Below, piece after piece: positions 19,239 to 27,138 of a DNA stretch of 64,000 nt (position 1 is its first letter; every line of letters starts with the position of its first letter). Source of the stretch: Pseudomonas sp. C2B4 (GTDB taxonomy: Bacteria > Pseudomonadota > Gammaproteobacteria > Pseudomonadales > Pseudomonadaceae); the NCBI RefSeq assembly GCF_013359695.1, contig NZ_JABFMU010000031.1:1-64000 (forward strand), written 5' to 3'. Under the pieces are notes generated by a model that did no database searches, was not told the origin of the DNA, and was given only the letters and a program-made list of their open reading frames with translations. A program made the translations under genes and the position numbers.

Positions 19239-19520
19239 TTACTTGTTCACAGCGTCGGTCAGGCCTTTGGCCACAACCAGCTTGATCACTTTCTTGGCAG
19301 GGATTTCGATGGCAGCGCCAGTCGAAGGGTTACGGCCGGTACGGGCAGGACGCTCAGTCACTTTCAGTTTGCCGATGCCTGGCAAAGTGATTTCGCCGCC
19401 GTTTTCCAGCTGATCGGCAACGATTTGGCCCAGTTGGTCCAGAGCGTTACGCGCGGTGGTTTTTGGCGCGTCGATAGCTTCAGCGATGTCGGCGATCAGT
19501 TGGTCTTTAGTAAGAGCCAT
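19239..19520 (-). CDS. HU-family nucleoid DNA-binding protein
   Basis: A 93-aa histone-like protein that bends and compacts DNA. It shows the HU fold: helical MALTKDQLIADIAEAI, then LPGIGKLKVTERPARTGRNP, the DNA-binding arm with its intercalating proline (GRNPSTG, about 60-66) and a basic C-terminus. Pseudomonas carries several HU paralogues. The MALTKDQL start resembles the one called HupN, but I cannot settle that by eye. The longer frame to 19610 is rejected because GGAA and this Met fit the family start. Confidence 0.93.
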   Translation of the reverse strand: MALTKDQLIADIAEAIDAPKTTARNALDQLGQIVADQLENGGEITLPGIGKLKVTERPARTGRNPSTGAAIEIPAKKVIKLVVAKGLTDAVNK

Positions 19521-19914
19521 GTAGTGTTCCTTCCCTATCAAATTCATATGGATTGCAGAGTGCAGTGTCAGCCATCGAGCCCGATCTTCTGGATCTGGCA
19601 CCCTCGGCAATAACCGCGACGAGTCGGGTTATAGATGCCGAAATCAGGGTTTGGTTCGACCTGACATTTGCTGACTGCACGCTTAACGCAGTGACTTCGC
19701 GTAAGACCGGGCAAAACTAGCACAGAGACGGGGAAATATCCGCCTCTAGCTACCCATTTGGTCAGCTTTATTGCGCTAAATCGGGAAAAAAACGCATAAG
19801 CGCCGCCGGTCGCCGTGCAATTGCCCTTCGCACCGCTCCAAAACCAGCGGTTGCGGTACACTGAGCGCTTTTTCGGGGAGCACGCCCTCTCCTCTCAAAC
19901 CAGCCGAGAAGCCC
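19521..19914. other. 394-bp intergenic region, HU and yejK promoters
   Basis: The gap lies between two divergently read genes, so it should hold both promoters. I see TATA-like pieces (GTTATAG near 19628 for HU, TACACT near 19856 for yejK) but no convincing -35/-10 pair and no gene-like frame. A short poly-A stretch (about 19786-19793) is the only notable composition. Confidence 0.4.
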
Positions 19915-20919
19915 ATGCCGATCCGTCATTGCATCGTCCACCTGATCGACAAAAAACCCGACGGCACACCCGCGGTTCTTCACGCCCGCGACTCTGAATT
20001 GGCCGAGTCCGCCGCCATCGAGAACATGCTTGCCGACCTCAATGAAAGCTACAACGCCAAGCAAGGCAAAGCCTGGGGCCTGTTTCACCCGGAGTCCGGC
20101 GCCTTTCCCTTCAGTGGCTGGCTGAAGGAATACCTCGATGGCGGCCAGGACTTCACCGCATTCAGCCGAGTGGCGGTCGAACACCTGCAAAAGCTGATGG
20201 AGGAATCCAACCTGTCGGTCGGCGGCCACGTGCTGTTCGCACACTATCAGCAAGGCATGACCGACTATCTGGCGATCGCCCTGCTACACCACAGTGAAGG
20301 CGTGGCGGTGACCGACGAACTGGACGTGACCCCGTCCCGTCACCTGGATTTGGGCCAGTTGCACCTGGCGGCGCGGATCAACGTCTCCGAGTGGCAGAAC
20401 AACAAGCAGTCCAAGCAGTACATTTCCTTCATCAAGGGCAAGAACGGCAAGAAAGTGTCGGAATACTTCCGCGACTTCATAGGCTGCCAGGAAGGCGTCG
20501 ACGGCCCGGGCGAAACCCGCACCCTGCTCAAGGCCTTCAGTGACTTCGTGGAAAGCGAAGACCTGCCGGAAGAGTCCGCCCGGGAGAAAACCAAGACCCT
20601 GGTGGATTACGCCAGTAGCCAGGCCAAGCTCGGCGAGCCCATGGGTCTGGAGGAGCTGTCGGAACTGATCGACGAAGATCGCCCGAAAGCCTTCTACGAC
20701 CACATTCGCAACAAGGACTACGGCCTGTCGCCGGAGATCCCGGCTGACAAACGCACCCTGAACCAGTTCCGCCGCTTCACCGGTCGCGCCGAAGGCCTGT
20801 CGATCAGTTTTGAAGCGCACTTGCTGGGCTCGAAGATCGAGTACGACGAAGAAGCCGGCACCCTGATCATCAAAGGCCTGCCGACCTCGCTTACCGACCA
20901 GCTCAAGCGCCGCAACTGA
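19915..20919 (+). CDS. yejK: Nucleoid-associated protein YejK/NdpA
   Basis: A 334-aa abundant nucleoid protein of unknown exact role, conserved in gammaproteobacteria. Family marks are the N-terminal MPIRHCIVHLIDKKPDG, a central SVGGHVLFAHYQQGMTDYLAIALL and the C-terminal LNQFRRFTGRAEGLSISFEAHLLG. It overlaps the next gene by one base (TGATG), so the glutaredoxin is translationally coupled to it. Confidence 0.95.
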   Translation: MPIRHCIVHLIDKKPDGTPAVLHARDSELAESAAIENMLADLNESYNAKQGKAWGLFHPESGAFPFSGWLKEYLDGGQDFTAFSRVAVEHLQKLMEESNLSVGGHVLFAHYQQGMTDYLAIALLHHSEGVAVTDELDVTPSRHLDLGQLHLAARINVSEWQNNKQSKQYISFIKGKNGKKVSEYFRDFIGCQEGVDGPGETRTLLKAFSDFVESEDLPEESAREKTKTLVDYASSQAKLGEPMGLEELSELIDEDRPKAFYDHIRNKDYGLSPEIPADKRTLNQFRRFTGRAEGLSISFEAHLLGSKIEYDEEAGTLIIKGLPTSLTDQLKRRN

Positions 20920-21269
20920 TGCTGGGCAACGTACTGAAAAAAGTCCTGCTGATTCTGCTGGTCGTGGTCGTTTACCAGAACTGGGGCAAGATCGAGCGGG
21001 TGTTCAATCCCTCGCAAGTGGTGTCCGAGCAGATTCAGGCCACGGCCAATGTTGTGCTCTACAGCACCGAATGGTGCGGCTACTGCAAATTGACCCGGCG
21101 CTTTCTCGATCAGAAAGGTATTCCGTACAAGGAATTCGATATCGAGAAAGACGCCGAGGCGCGCAAGGCCTATGAAGCCTTGGGTGGCGGCGGGATTCCG
21201 TTCATCGATGTGAACGGGACGCTGATTCGCGGGTATGACCCGGATGCGATCCTGGCCGCCCTGAAATAA
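20919..21269 (+). CDS. Membrane-anchored glutaredoxin-like protein
   Basis: The 116-aa protein begins with a hydrophobic helix (VLKKVLLILLVVVVYQNW, about 4-22) acting as signal anchor. It continues into a thioredoxin/glutaredoxin fold with the redox motif EWCGYCK (about residues 51-57), the cis-proline GGIPFIDVNG and a GYDPDAILAAL end. Likely a dithiol reductase or oxidase of the membrane or periplasm. It starts on the last base of yejK. Confidence 0.88.
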   Translation: MLGNVLKKVLLILLVVVVYQNWGKIERVFNPSQVVSEQIQATANVVLYSTEWCGYCKLTRRFLDQKGIPYKEFDIEKDAEARKAYEALGGGGIPFIDVNGTLIRGYDPDAILAALK

Positions 21270-21291
21270 CGCGCCCGGCATGACTTATCTT

Positions 21292-21386
21292 TGTGGCGAG
21301 GGGATTTATCCCCGTTGAGCTGGGTAGCATCCCCGGAAAAAGAGGGACTGCTACGCAGTCCAACGGGGATAAATCCCCTCGCCACA
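21292..21386. repeat. Second repeat family: long inverted repeat GTGGCGAGGGGATTTATCCCC
   Basis: Arms 21292-21317 and 21361-21386 are perfect 26-bp inverted copies. Each arm contains its own small palindrome GGGGATTTATCCCC. Unrelated in sequence to the GAGCCTGCTCGC REPs. It lies at the convergent ends of the glutaredoxin and GST genes and may act as a bidirectional 3' structure. Confidence 0.85.
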
Positions 21387-21412
21387 GCAGTGTGTATGCA
21401 GATACAGATGTA

Positions 21413-22348
21413 TCAGCGTGCCTCCACGCGAAAACCCAGCCGCGGAAAGTGCACATGTACCACGCCACCGCGTTCATCCTCACGCAGCACGATCAATTCC
21501 TCACTACCCGCGAACAGCAATTCCCCCGCCACCGGATCGACGCCATAGTCAGTGGCCGCGACAACTACTTGCTGGCCAGCCTCGAACCCGTTCGGATCGA
21601 TGAATGGCTCATCCGGCAACGCTGCCGGTGTCGCGTTGCGTGCAATCGCCAGCGCTTCTTCCGAGGTCATCTCGCTGGGCGCCCCATGACCGAAACCCAG
21701 GACCCGACCTAACCAGGCCGAGACGGCTGGATAGTTATCCACAAGCGGCGCCGTCACCGGTGTCGCCTTGAGGAACCACAACGGATGCGCCATGGCAAAG
21801 TCGGCAATCGACGGTTCGCCAAACAGGTAATCACCCTCTTCGCGTTGCAACTGTTGCTCCAGACGCGACATGATCGTCGGCCACTGATGCCGCGCTTGCT
21901 CAGCGGTTAACTTCGTAGCGCTGCCGCCGCTGAACAATCGGGCGCGGTCAGCCAGGAAAGCCTTGATCACCTCCTGCGGCAGATGACCGAAACGCACAGC
22001 AACCGATTCCGGTTGAAACACCAGGCTGACGGCATGCTGAAACACCACCGAATCGGCCCAGGCGGCGAAGGTCGCAGCGATCATTTCCTGGCCTTCCGGG
22101 AAAAACGCGGGCAGGGCTTTTTCCTGATCCAGGCGACGGGCGATCAGTGCCGTATCGCAATAGATATCCGCGCCGATCTGCAACACCGGAGTCCTGCGGT
22201 AGCCACCGGTCAGCGCCGTCAGATCAGGCTTTGGCATCACTGGCGAGATCTTCACCGAGCGCCAGGACAAGCCTTTGAAGCCCAACAGCAGTCGGGCCTT
22301 TTCGGCGAAGGGGGACGTCGGGTAGTGATGAAGAATCAACTCGGACAT
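21413..22348 (-). CDS. Glutathione S-transferase family protein
   Basis: A 311-aa cytoplasmic protein with an N-terminal thioredoxin-like GST domain (HHYPTSPFAEKARLLLGFKG, about 5-24, with Ser/Pro in the glutathione site and TPVLQIGADIYCDTALIARRL). A helical C-terminal domain (about 90-215) and an extra beta-rich tail of about 90 residues (from DEPFIDPNGFEAGQQVVV) follow. The extra tail is longer than in ordinary GSTs (about 200-220 aa). Substrate unknown. Confidence 0.85.
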   Translation of the reverse strand: MSELILHHYPTSPFAEKARLLLGFKGLSWRSVKISPVMPKPDLTALTGGYRRTPVLQIGADIYCDTALIARRLDQEKALPAFFPEGQEMIAATFAAWADSVVFQHAVSLVFQPESVAVRFGHLPQEVIKAFLADRARLFSGGSATKLTAEQARHQWPTIMSRLEQQLQREEGDYLFGEPSIADFAMAHPLWFLKATPVTAPLVDNYPAVSAWLGRVLGFGHGAPSEMTSEEALAIARNATPAALPDEPFIDPNGFEAGQQVVVAATDYGVDPVAGELLFAGSEELIVLREDERGGVVHVHFPRLGFRVEAR

Positions 22349-22436
22349 GCTCGGCTCCGCCGCACTCAGAAGGAGTCTCCAGCTTAGCGCGCAATCGATT
22401 TGCAGAATACGGATCAGCCTGATGGGAACCGATCAG

Positions 22437-22745
22437 TCAGATTGATAAGCCGGTGGCACTGGCCACCAGGCATTCCTTGGCGCTCTTCTTGAGTTTTTTG
22501 ATCAACCGTTCCTGACGCAGCGCATCGCTTTTGTCACGACAGCGTTCGGTGTAGACCAGCGCCATGGCAGGGCTGGAGAGAAAGAAGCGTGCACCTTTGC
22601 CACTCTGATGTTTGGCGAAGCGGCGCACGGGATCGTCGCTGATCCCGCAGTAGAGCGAACCATTGGCCGCACGCACGAGGTAAACGAACCACGGCTTGCT
22701 CACTGCGGAATCAGCTTCGACAGGGGTTTCGGTGAGGGGGGTCAT
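22437..22745 (-). CDS. GIY-YIG nuclease-like protein (UPF0213/YhbQ type)
   Basis: The 102-aa single GIY-YIG domain has WFVYLVRAANGSLYCGISDD (GIY-YIG equivalents YLV and YCG) and RRFAKHQSGKGARF, close to the YhbQ group. Members have been proposed as small DNA nucleases involved in repair. The role is not established here. It is on the same strand as its neighbours but separately spaced. Confidence 0.87.
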   Translation of the reverse strand: MTPLTETPVEADSAVSKPWFVYLVRAANGSLYCGISDDPVRRFAKHQSGKGARFFLSSPAMALVYTERCRDKSDALRQERLIKKLKKSAKECLVASATGLSI

Positions 22746-22785
22746 GAAACGATCAAGGCTTGAAAGGAAACAAGCCGCGATCTTA

Positions 22786-23256
22786 TCAGCGACTGGCCTG
22801 GAATGCCTTCAGCCCCTTCAGGGCCTGCGCGCGAACGGCATTGCGCACCAGCGGCGTCCAACCCAGCAACACGCCTTTGAAACCCAGGGCCTGACGCGAC
22901 CATGCCCACAGATCGAAGCTGTCGTGGTGTTCGCAAATCTTGCCATCGCGAAAGACGAAACGTGCCTGGATGTCGTTGACCACGGTATTGCCGGTCTGGC
23001 TGAACAGGTAGGTCGCGACCCAATGGGCACCACCGCTGCGGTCATCACTGCGCACGTTGTCGAAGGTCAGGGAGAAATCCTTGGCCCGGGTGGTGAGCAT
23101 GCGCCACATGTCACCGGCATCGCGCCCCCGCAGTTCGCCGAACGCCGGATCACTGAACACCACGTCGTCGGTGTAGCACGCGGCCATCGCCTCGGCATCC
23201 AGTCGCTGGAAGGCCTGGTAGAACCGGGTGATCAAGGCGCTGTGGGCTTCACTCAT
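22786..23256 (-). CDS. NTF2-like/SnoaL-type protein
   Basis: The 156-aa cone-fold domain starts with SEAHSALITRFYQAFQRLDAEAM and continues with YTDDVVFSDPAFGELRG, typical of nuclear-transport-factor-2-like proteins, plus a basic C-terminal extension. Such proteins are enzymes or binding proteins of very diverse function. None can be assigned. The Met at 23256 is chosen because upstream codons are not family-like. Confidence 0.8.
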   Translation of the reverse strand: MSEAHSALITRFYQAFQRLDAEAMAACYTDDVVFSDPAFGELRGRDAGDMWRMLTTRAKDFSLTFDNVRSDDRSGGAHWVATYLFSQTGNTVVNDIQARFVFRDGKICEHHDSFDLWAWSRQALGFKGVLLGWTPLVRNAVRAQALKGLKAFQASR

Positions 23257-23368
23257 GGGCAGACTCCCTGTTGTGCAAAATGGCGTCGAAAGATTGCCTG
23301 CACGATAGTCTGCAAACGTCCGCAAGACCACTGGCATTCGTGGGCCGAATGCCAGCAGTGCGCCCGAT

Positions 23369-24646
23369 TCAGATTTTTTCGCTTTGCACCTGGACATACA
23401 GCGCTCGCCCGGCCCCGAGCCCGGCGATGATCGCACCGATGCCGATCACGCCGAAGATCCATCCCACGGCAGTCCAGCCACCCGTCCAGTCGTGGACGAT
23501 GCCCACCGCGAACGGCCCCATGGAAGCCAGGGTGTAGCCAAAACCCTGGGCCATGCTCGACAGGTTCGCCGCCACGTGGGAGTCCCGCGAGCGCAACACG
23601 ATCAACGTCAACGCCAGGCTGAACGTGGCGCCCTGCCCCAGCCCGAGCACAATCGCCCAGCCCCACAAGCCTTCGATCGGTGCGTACAGGCAGCCGAACA
23701 AACCACCAAGGGTCAACGCCATCACGATCACAATTGCCAGGCGCTGATCCTTGCCACGGGTGGCCAGCCAAGGCGCAGCCAGGGAGCTGACCAGTTGAAC
23801 GATCACCGAACCCGACAGCACCAGACCAGCCTGGGTCGGAGTGAGGCCGCGGCCGATGAGGATCGACGGCAACCAGCCGAACACGATGTACGCCAGGGAC
23901 GATTGCAGGCCCATGTACAAGGTCACTTGCCATGCCAGCGGATCGCGCAGCAGGCCCCGGACGCGGTAGGCGACGTGATGCGCGCCGTGCTTTTGGCCGA
24001 CTTGCGGCAACCAGAACATCGCCGCCGCCAGCGCTGGAATCGCCCAGAAGCCCAAGCCCAGCGCCCAGCTTTTGTCGAAGTGTTCACTCAGCGGCACGGT
24101 CGCACCCGCCGCCATCGCCGCGCCCAGGCACAGGGCCATGGTGTAGACACCAGTCATGGCCCCGGCCTGTTTCGGGAAGTCGCGCTTGACGATCCCCGGC
24201 AGCAATACGCCGATCACGCCGATGCTCGCGCCGGCCAGCACGCTGCCGGTAAACAGGCCAACTTCACCGAACGAACTGCGCAGGATGATCCCGCCCGCCA
24301 GCGTCAGGAGAATACCCAACACCACACGTTCAGCCCCAAACCGTCGCGCCAGCACGGGCGCCAATGGTGCGAACAGGCCCAGGCAAAGCACCGGCAGGGT
24401 TGTCAGCAAGCCCGCCTGCGACGCCGACAACCCGAGGCTTTTCGACACCTCGCTGAGCATCGGCGCCATGCTCGACAGCGCCGGACGCAGGTTCAAAGCA
24501 ACCAGAACGAGGCCCAGCAGCAACAGCCACGGGCGACGCAACACTGGCTGGCTTTGCTGCACTTGTGCGTCATCGGCCTCGGCGTCGATCAACAGTTCTT
24601 CGAGGTCCGCCGTGCGTTTGGATTGTGAGAGGTCACTGCTGGACAT
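23369..24646 (-). CDS. CynX/NimT-family MFS transporter
   Basis: A 425-aa inner-membrane transporter with 12 predicted helices after a hydrophilic leader of about 40 residues. LVLVALNLRPALSSMAPML and the closing FGVIGIGAIIAGLGAGRAL fit the cyanate/2-nitroimidazole (CynX/NimT) branch. The substrate is unknown. AGGA lies before the ATG at 24646, and a second Met eight codons upstream overlaps the end of the GntR gene. It is 13 bp downstream of the regulator, so probably controlled by it. Confidence 0.86.
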   Translation of the reverse strand: MSSSDLSQSKRTADLEELLIDAEADDAQVQQSQPVLRRPWLLLLGLVLVALNLRPALSSMAPMLSEVSKSLGLSASQAGLLTTLPVLCLGLFAPLAPVLARRFGAERVVLGILLTLAGGIILRSSFGEVGLFTGSVLAGASIGVIGVLLPGIVKRDFPKQAGAMTGVYTMALCLGAAMAAGATVPLSEHFDKSWALGLGFWAIPALAAAMFWLPQVGQKHGAHHVAYRVRGLLRDPLAWQVTLYMGLQSSLAYIVFGWLPSILIGRGLTPTQAGLVLSGSVIVQLVSSLAAPWLATRGKDQRLAIVIVMALTLGGLFGCLYAPIEGLWGWAIVLGLGQGATFSLALTLIVLRSRDSHVAANLSSMAQGFGYTLASMGPFAVGIVHDWTGGWTAVGWIFGVIGIGAIIAGLGAGRALYVQVQSEKI

Positions 24647-24659
24647 GACATTCCTGGTT

Positions 24660-25319
24660 TCAAGGTTCATTGATTAACTGCCTCGACAGGGCCTTGGCGC
24701 GCTCCGGATCGCGTTGCTCGACGGCATCGAGCAGCTCGATATGCAGGTCGAACACTTCCTGGCGGCGCGGGGTGATGTTCAGGCAGTGGCGCAATTGCTC
24801 GCCAACGACACTGGAGAAATAGCGATACAACTCGCTGAGGGTCGGGTTGTGCGCGGCATCTACCAGGCGGCGGTGGAACACCAGATCGCAGGCGATGTAG
24901 GTGTCGAGATCGCCGTGATAGTGGCTGCCGCTGACGCCCAGCGCTTCACGCAAGGCCATCAGGTCCTCGTCCGTACGACGCAACGCGGCCAGGCCGATGG
25001 CTTCGACCTCAAGGATGTGCCGGGTCTCGCGGGCCTGTTCGAGGGAGCACTGCGACAACACCTTCAGGGTGTCCAGCGGATCGACCACCGCCCGCAGGTA
25101 ACTGCCGTCGCCCTGACGGATCTCGATCAACCCGGAAAACGCCAACACCCGCATGGCTTCGCGCACGGTGTTACGGCTGATGCCCAGCTCGGCGGACAGT
25201 TCGGGTTCGGTGGGCAAGCGCTGGCCGACCACCCAGACACCCTGATTGATGCGCTGACGCAACTGATCCAGGGCCTGATCGACCAGGGATCGTTTCACTA
25301 ACGGAGAAATTTCTGACAT
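24660..25319 (-). CDS. GntR/FadR-family transcriptional regulator
   Basis: A 219-aa repressor-type regulator. The winged helix (about 10-75) contains GQRLPTEPELSAELGISRNTVREAMRVLAFSGLIE-type sequence and the FCD all-helical ligand domain (about 90-215) has DLVFHRRLVDAAHNPTL, where His residues usually hold a metal or an acid ligand. AAAGGA precedes the chosen ATG at 25319. A perfect palindrome lies just upstream, overlapping the ribosome binding zone. It likely controls itself and the CynX-type exporter downstream. Confidence 0.88.
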   Translation of the reverse strand: MSEISPLVKRSLVDQALDQLRQRINQGVWVVGQRLPTEPELSAELGISRNTVREAMRVLAFSGLIEIRQGDGSYLRAVVDPLDTLKVLSQCSLEQARETRHILEVEAIGLAALRRTDEDLMALREALGVSGSHYHGDLDTYIACDLVFHRRLVDAAHNPTLSELYRYFSSVVGEQLRHCLNITPRRQEVFDLHIELLDAVEQRDPERAKALSRQLINEP

Positions 25320-25331
25320 TGGGCTCATCCT

Positions 25332-25352
25332 TTCATCCAATCATAGGATGAA
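25332..25352. promoter_or_regulatory. Candidate GntR operator
   Basis: TTCATCC-N7-GGATGAA is a perfect 7-bp inverted repeat 13 bases upstream of the regulator's ATG. A third half-site (GGATGA on the minus strand, 25331-25326) includes the ribosome binding site. Position and symmetry suggest autorepression, which is inferred. Confidence 0.6.
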
Positions 25353-25439
25353 TTTTCTGACATGTTAGTCAGCTTCAAGTAGGACGGCAACCGCCTACGG
25401 TCAGAGGGAGGCAAAAGAAGCGGGATTTTCGATTAGTCA

Positions 25440-25462
25440 AAATTACCCTTTAAGGGTAATTT
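25440..25462. promoter_or_regulatory. mqsRA operator palindrome
   Basis: A 23-bp palindrome with 11-bp perfect arms around a central T (right half AAGGGTAATT), 23 bases before the mqsR start. Its core ACCCTTTAAGGGT has the layout of the E. coli MqsA site (ACCT-N3-AGGT). A half-site GGGTTAAGGG follows at 25471-25480. Confidence 0.75.
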
Positions 25463-25484
25463 CAGGAATAGGGTTAAGGGTCTC

Positions 25485-25796
25485 ATGGAAAAGAGCACAC
25501 CCCATTACGACTTGTCTGTGATCAAGGCAGAGGTTGTCAAATCAGGCAAAAAAGCGTTCACACAACGCGCTTTGGCGTCGGGTCATGACATGGGTTTGAA
25601 GTATCCACTCATGGTGCAGGCAATCTGCTTGCTGGAACGCAGAATGCTCTACAAGTCCATGACTTCCTACGCAGATCATCGAGTCTGGCAGGACGTTTAT
25701 CACATGAAGTTTTACGGTATGGAGATATACATCAAAGTGTCTTACCGCCCTGGCGGTGGGCATCCGGTAATCTCCTTCAAGGAGAAAAACCTTTGA
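25485..25796 (+). CDS. mqsR: MqsR toxin, mRNA interferase
   Basis: Ribosome-independent endoribonuclease of a type II toxin-antitoxin pair. The 103 aa align by eye with E. coli MqsR over the whole length: MEKSTPHYDLS, the central LLERRMLYKSMTSYADHRVWQDVY (given here as the MTSYADHRVWQDVY box) and the C-terminal SFKEK. It is more AT-rich than its neighbours, as usual for mobile TA modules. Its TGA overlaps the antitoxin start. The toxin-first gene order matches the mqsRA arrangement. Confidence 0.95.
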   Translation: MEKSTPHYDLSVIKAEVVKSGKKAFTQRALASGHDMGLKYPLMVQAICLLERRMLYKSMTSYADHRVWQDVYHMKFYGMEIYIKVSYRPGGGHPVISFKEKNL

Positions 25797-26281
25797 AATC
25801 ACAACAATGCGTAAGCTGCGGTACCCCTGACGGAATGAGCCATTTCAATGGACGCACGCTCTCGGTCGACTACAAACAAATGTCACGGCTTGTCCAGGAT
25901 ATCGCCGGCTGGGAATGCAGGGTCTGCGGCGAAATCGAATTCGATCATGACACCGACTCCGCAGATCGCTACTCGGATGCGGGGGATCAACTGCTTGAAG
26001 ATTGTTTCCAGGTCATGGGCTCCGAGATGAAACGCATCCGCCGCAAACTGCACCTCACACAGAAGGAGGCGGTCAAATTGCTTTCAGGCGGCGGGCACAA
26101 TGCCTTCTCCCGCTACGAACGCGGCGAACTCGCCCCTCCGCAACCGCTGTTCACATTGATGCGCCTGCTGGATCGTCATCCTCATTTACTGGCTGAAGTG
26201 CAAGCGCTGAACGAAGGCGCCGATTTGAAGCGCTTGCTGGCCGAACGCTTTCCGGAACAGGAAACCGTAAAGGTCTGCTGA
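25793..26281 (+). CDS. mqsA: MqsA antitoxin, zinc and HTH protein
   Basis: The 162-aa antitoxin has an N-terminal zinc-type region with two CxxC pairs (CVSCG near 5-9 and CRVCGE near 42-46), which binds the toxin, and a C-terminal HTH (about 75-140) with LHLTQKEAVKLLSGGGHNAF and SRYERGELAPPQ, which binds the operator. It starts at TTG overlapping the mqsR stop (TTGA), with AAGGAG about 9 bases before. It is longer than E. coli MqsA (131 aa), mainly in the linker and C-terminus. Confidence 0.93.
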   Translation: MKSQQCVSCGTPDGMSHFNGRTLSVDYKQMSRLVQDIAGWECRVCGEIEFDHDTDSADRYSDAGDQLLEDCFQVMGSEMKRIRRKLHLTQKEAVKLLSGGGHNAFSRYERGELAPPQPLFTLMRLLDRHPHLLAEVQALNEGADLKRLLAERFPEQETVKVC

Positions 26282-26297
26282 CCCAAGAATCAGGCAA

Positions 26298-26329
26298 AAA
26301 TAAACCCGGAACAGAGTCCGGGTTTATTT
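26298..26329. terminator. Bidirectional terminator between mqsA and aapP
   Basis: Perfect 13-bp stem AAATAAACCCGGA/TCCGGGTTTATTT with loop ACAGAG. It serves the convergent mqsRA and aapJQMP units. Confidence 0.95.
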
Positions 26330-26345
26330 CACTGCCAAGCATCGA

Positions 26346-27110
26346 TCAATGCAGGATCTGGCTCAAGAACAGCTTGGTGCGATCATTCTGCGGGTTGTCG
26401 AAGAAGTCATTCGGCGCAGCCTGTTCGACGATTTCGCCCTTGTCCATGAAGATCACGCGGTTGGCCACGGTGCGGGCAAAGCCCATTTCGTGAGTTACGC
26501 AGAGCATGGTCATGCCGTCTTCGGCCAGGCCGATCATGGTGTCGAGCACTTCCTTCACCATTTCCGGGTCGAGTGCAGACGTTGGTTCGTCGAACAGCAT
26601 GATTTTCGGTTTCATGCACAGTGCACGGGCAATCGCCACACGCTGTTGCTGACCACCGGACAGTTGCCCCGGGTACTTGTGCGCCTGCTCCGGAATGCGT
26701 ACGCGCTCCAGGTAGTGCATGGCGATTTCCTCGGCCTTGCGCTTGGGCATCTTGCGTACCCACATCGGCGCCAGGGTGCAGTTCTGCAGAATGGTCAGGT
26801 GCGGGAACAGGTTGAAGTGCTGGAACACCATGCCGACTTCACGGCGGATCGCTTCGATCTGTTTGAGGTCGTTGGTCAGCTCGACGCCATCGACCACGAT
26901 GCGACCCTGCTGGTGTTCTTCCAGGCGGTTGAGGCAGCGGATGGTGGTGGACTTGCCGGAACCCGACGGACCGCACAGGACGATACGTTCGCCCTGCTTG
27001 ACGTTCAGGTTGATGTCTTTCAACACGTGGAACTGGCCGTACCACTTGTTCACGCCCTGCATCTGAATAATGCCTTCAGGGCTCACAGGCTGTTTAATTG
27101 CTTCGCTCAT
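26346..27110 (-). CDS. aapP: Amino-acid ABC transporter ATPase AapP
   Basis: A 254-aa ATPase of the general L-amino acid importer. Walker A GPSGSGKST (about 50), Q-loop VFQHFNLFPHLT, signature LSGGQQQRVAIARAL (about 157) and Walker B IMLFDEPTSALDPE are all present. It is last in aapJQMP, 28 bp after aapM. The start is the Met of MSEAIKQPVSPEG; the longer frame overlaps aapM. Confidence 0.95.
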   Translation of the reverse strand: MSEAIKQPVSPEGIIQMQGVNKWYGQFHVLKDINLNVKQGERIVLCGPSGSGKSTTIRCLNRLEEHQQGRIVVDGVELTNDLKQIEAIRREVGMVFQHFNLFPHLTILQNCTLAPMWVRKMPKRKAEEIAMHYLERVRIPEQAHKYPGQLSGGQQQRVAIARALCMKPKIMLFDEPTSALDPEMVKEVLDTMIGLAEDGMTMLCVTHEMGFARTVANRVIFMDKGEIVEQAAPNDFFDNPQNDRTKLFLSQILH

Positions 27111-27138
27111 CGAAAAACTTCCTAAATAAGGTAGCGAC

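Noticed and set aside
23384..24628. 414-codon frame antisense to the CynX-type transporter
   Set aside because: The His/Arg/Gln-rich product is typical of a shadow frame, and the minus-strand gene has clear membrane helices.
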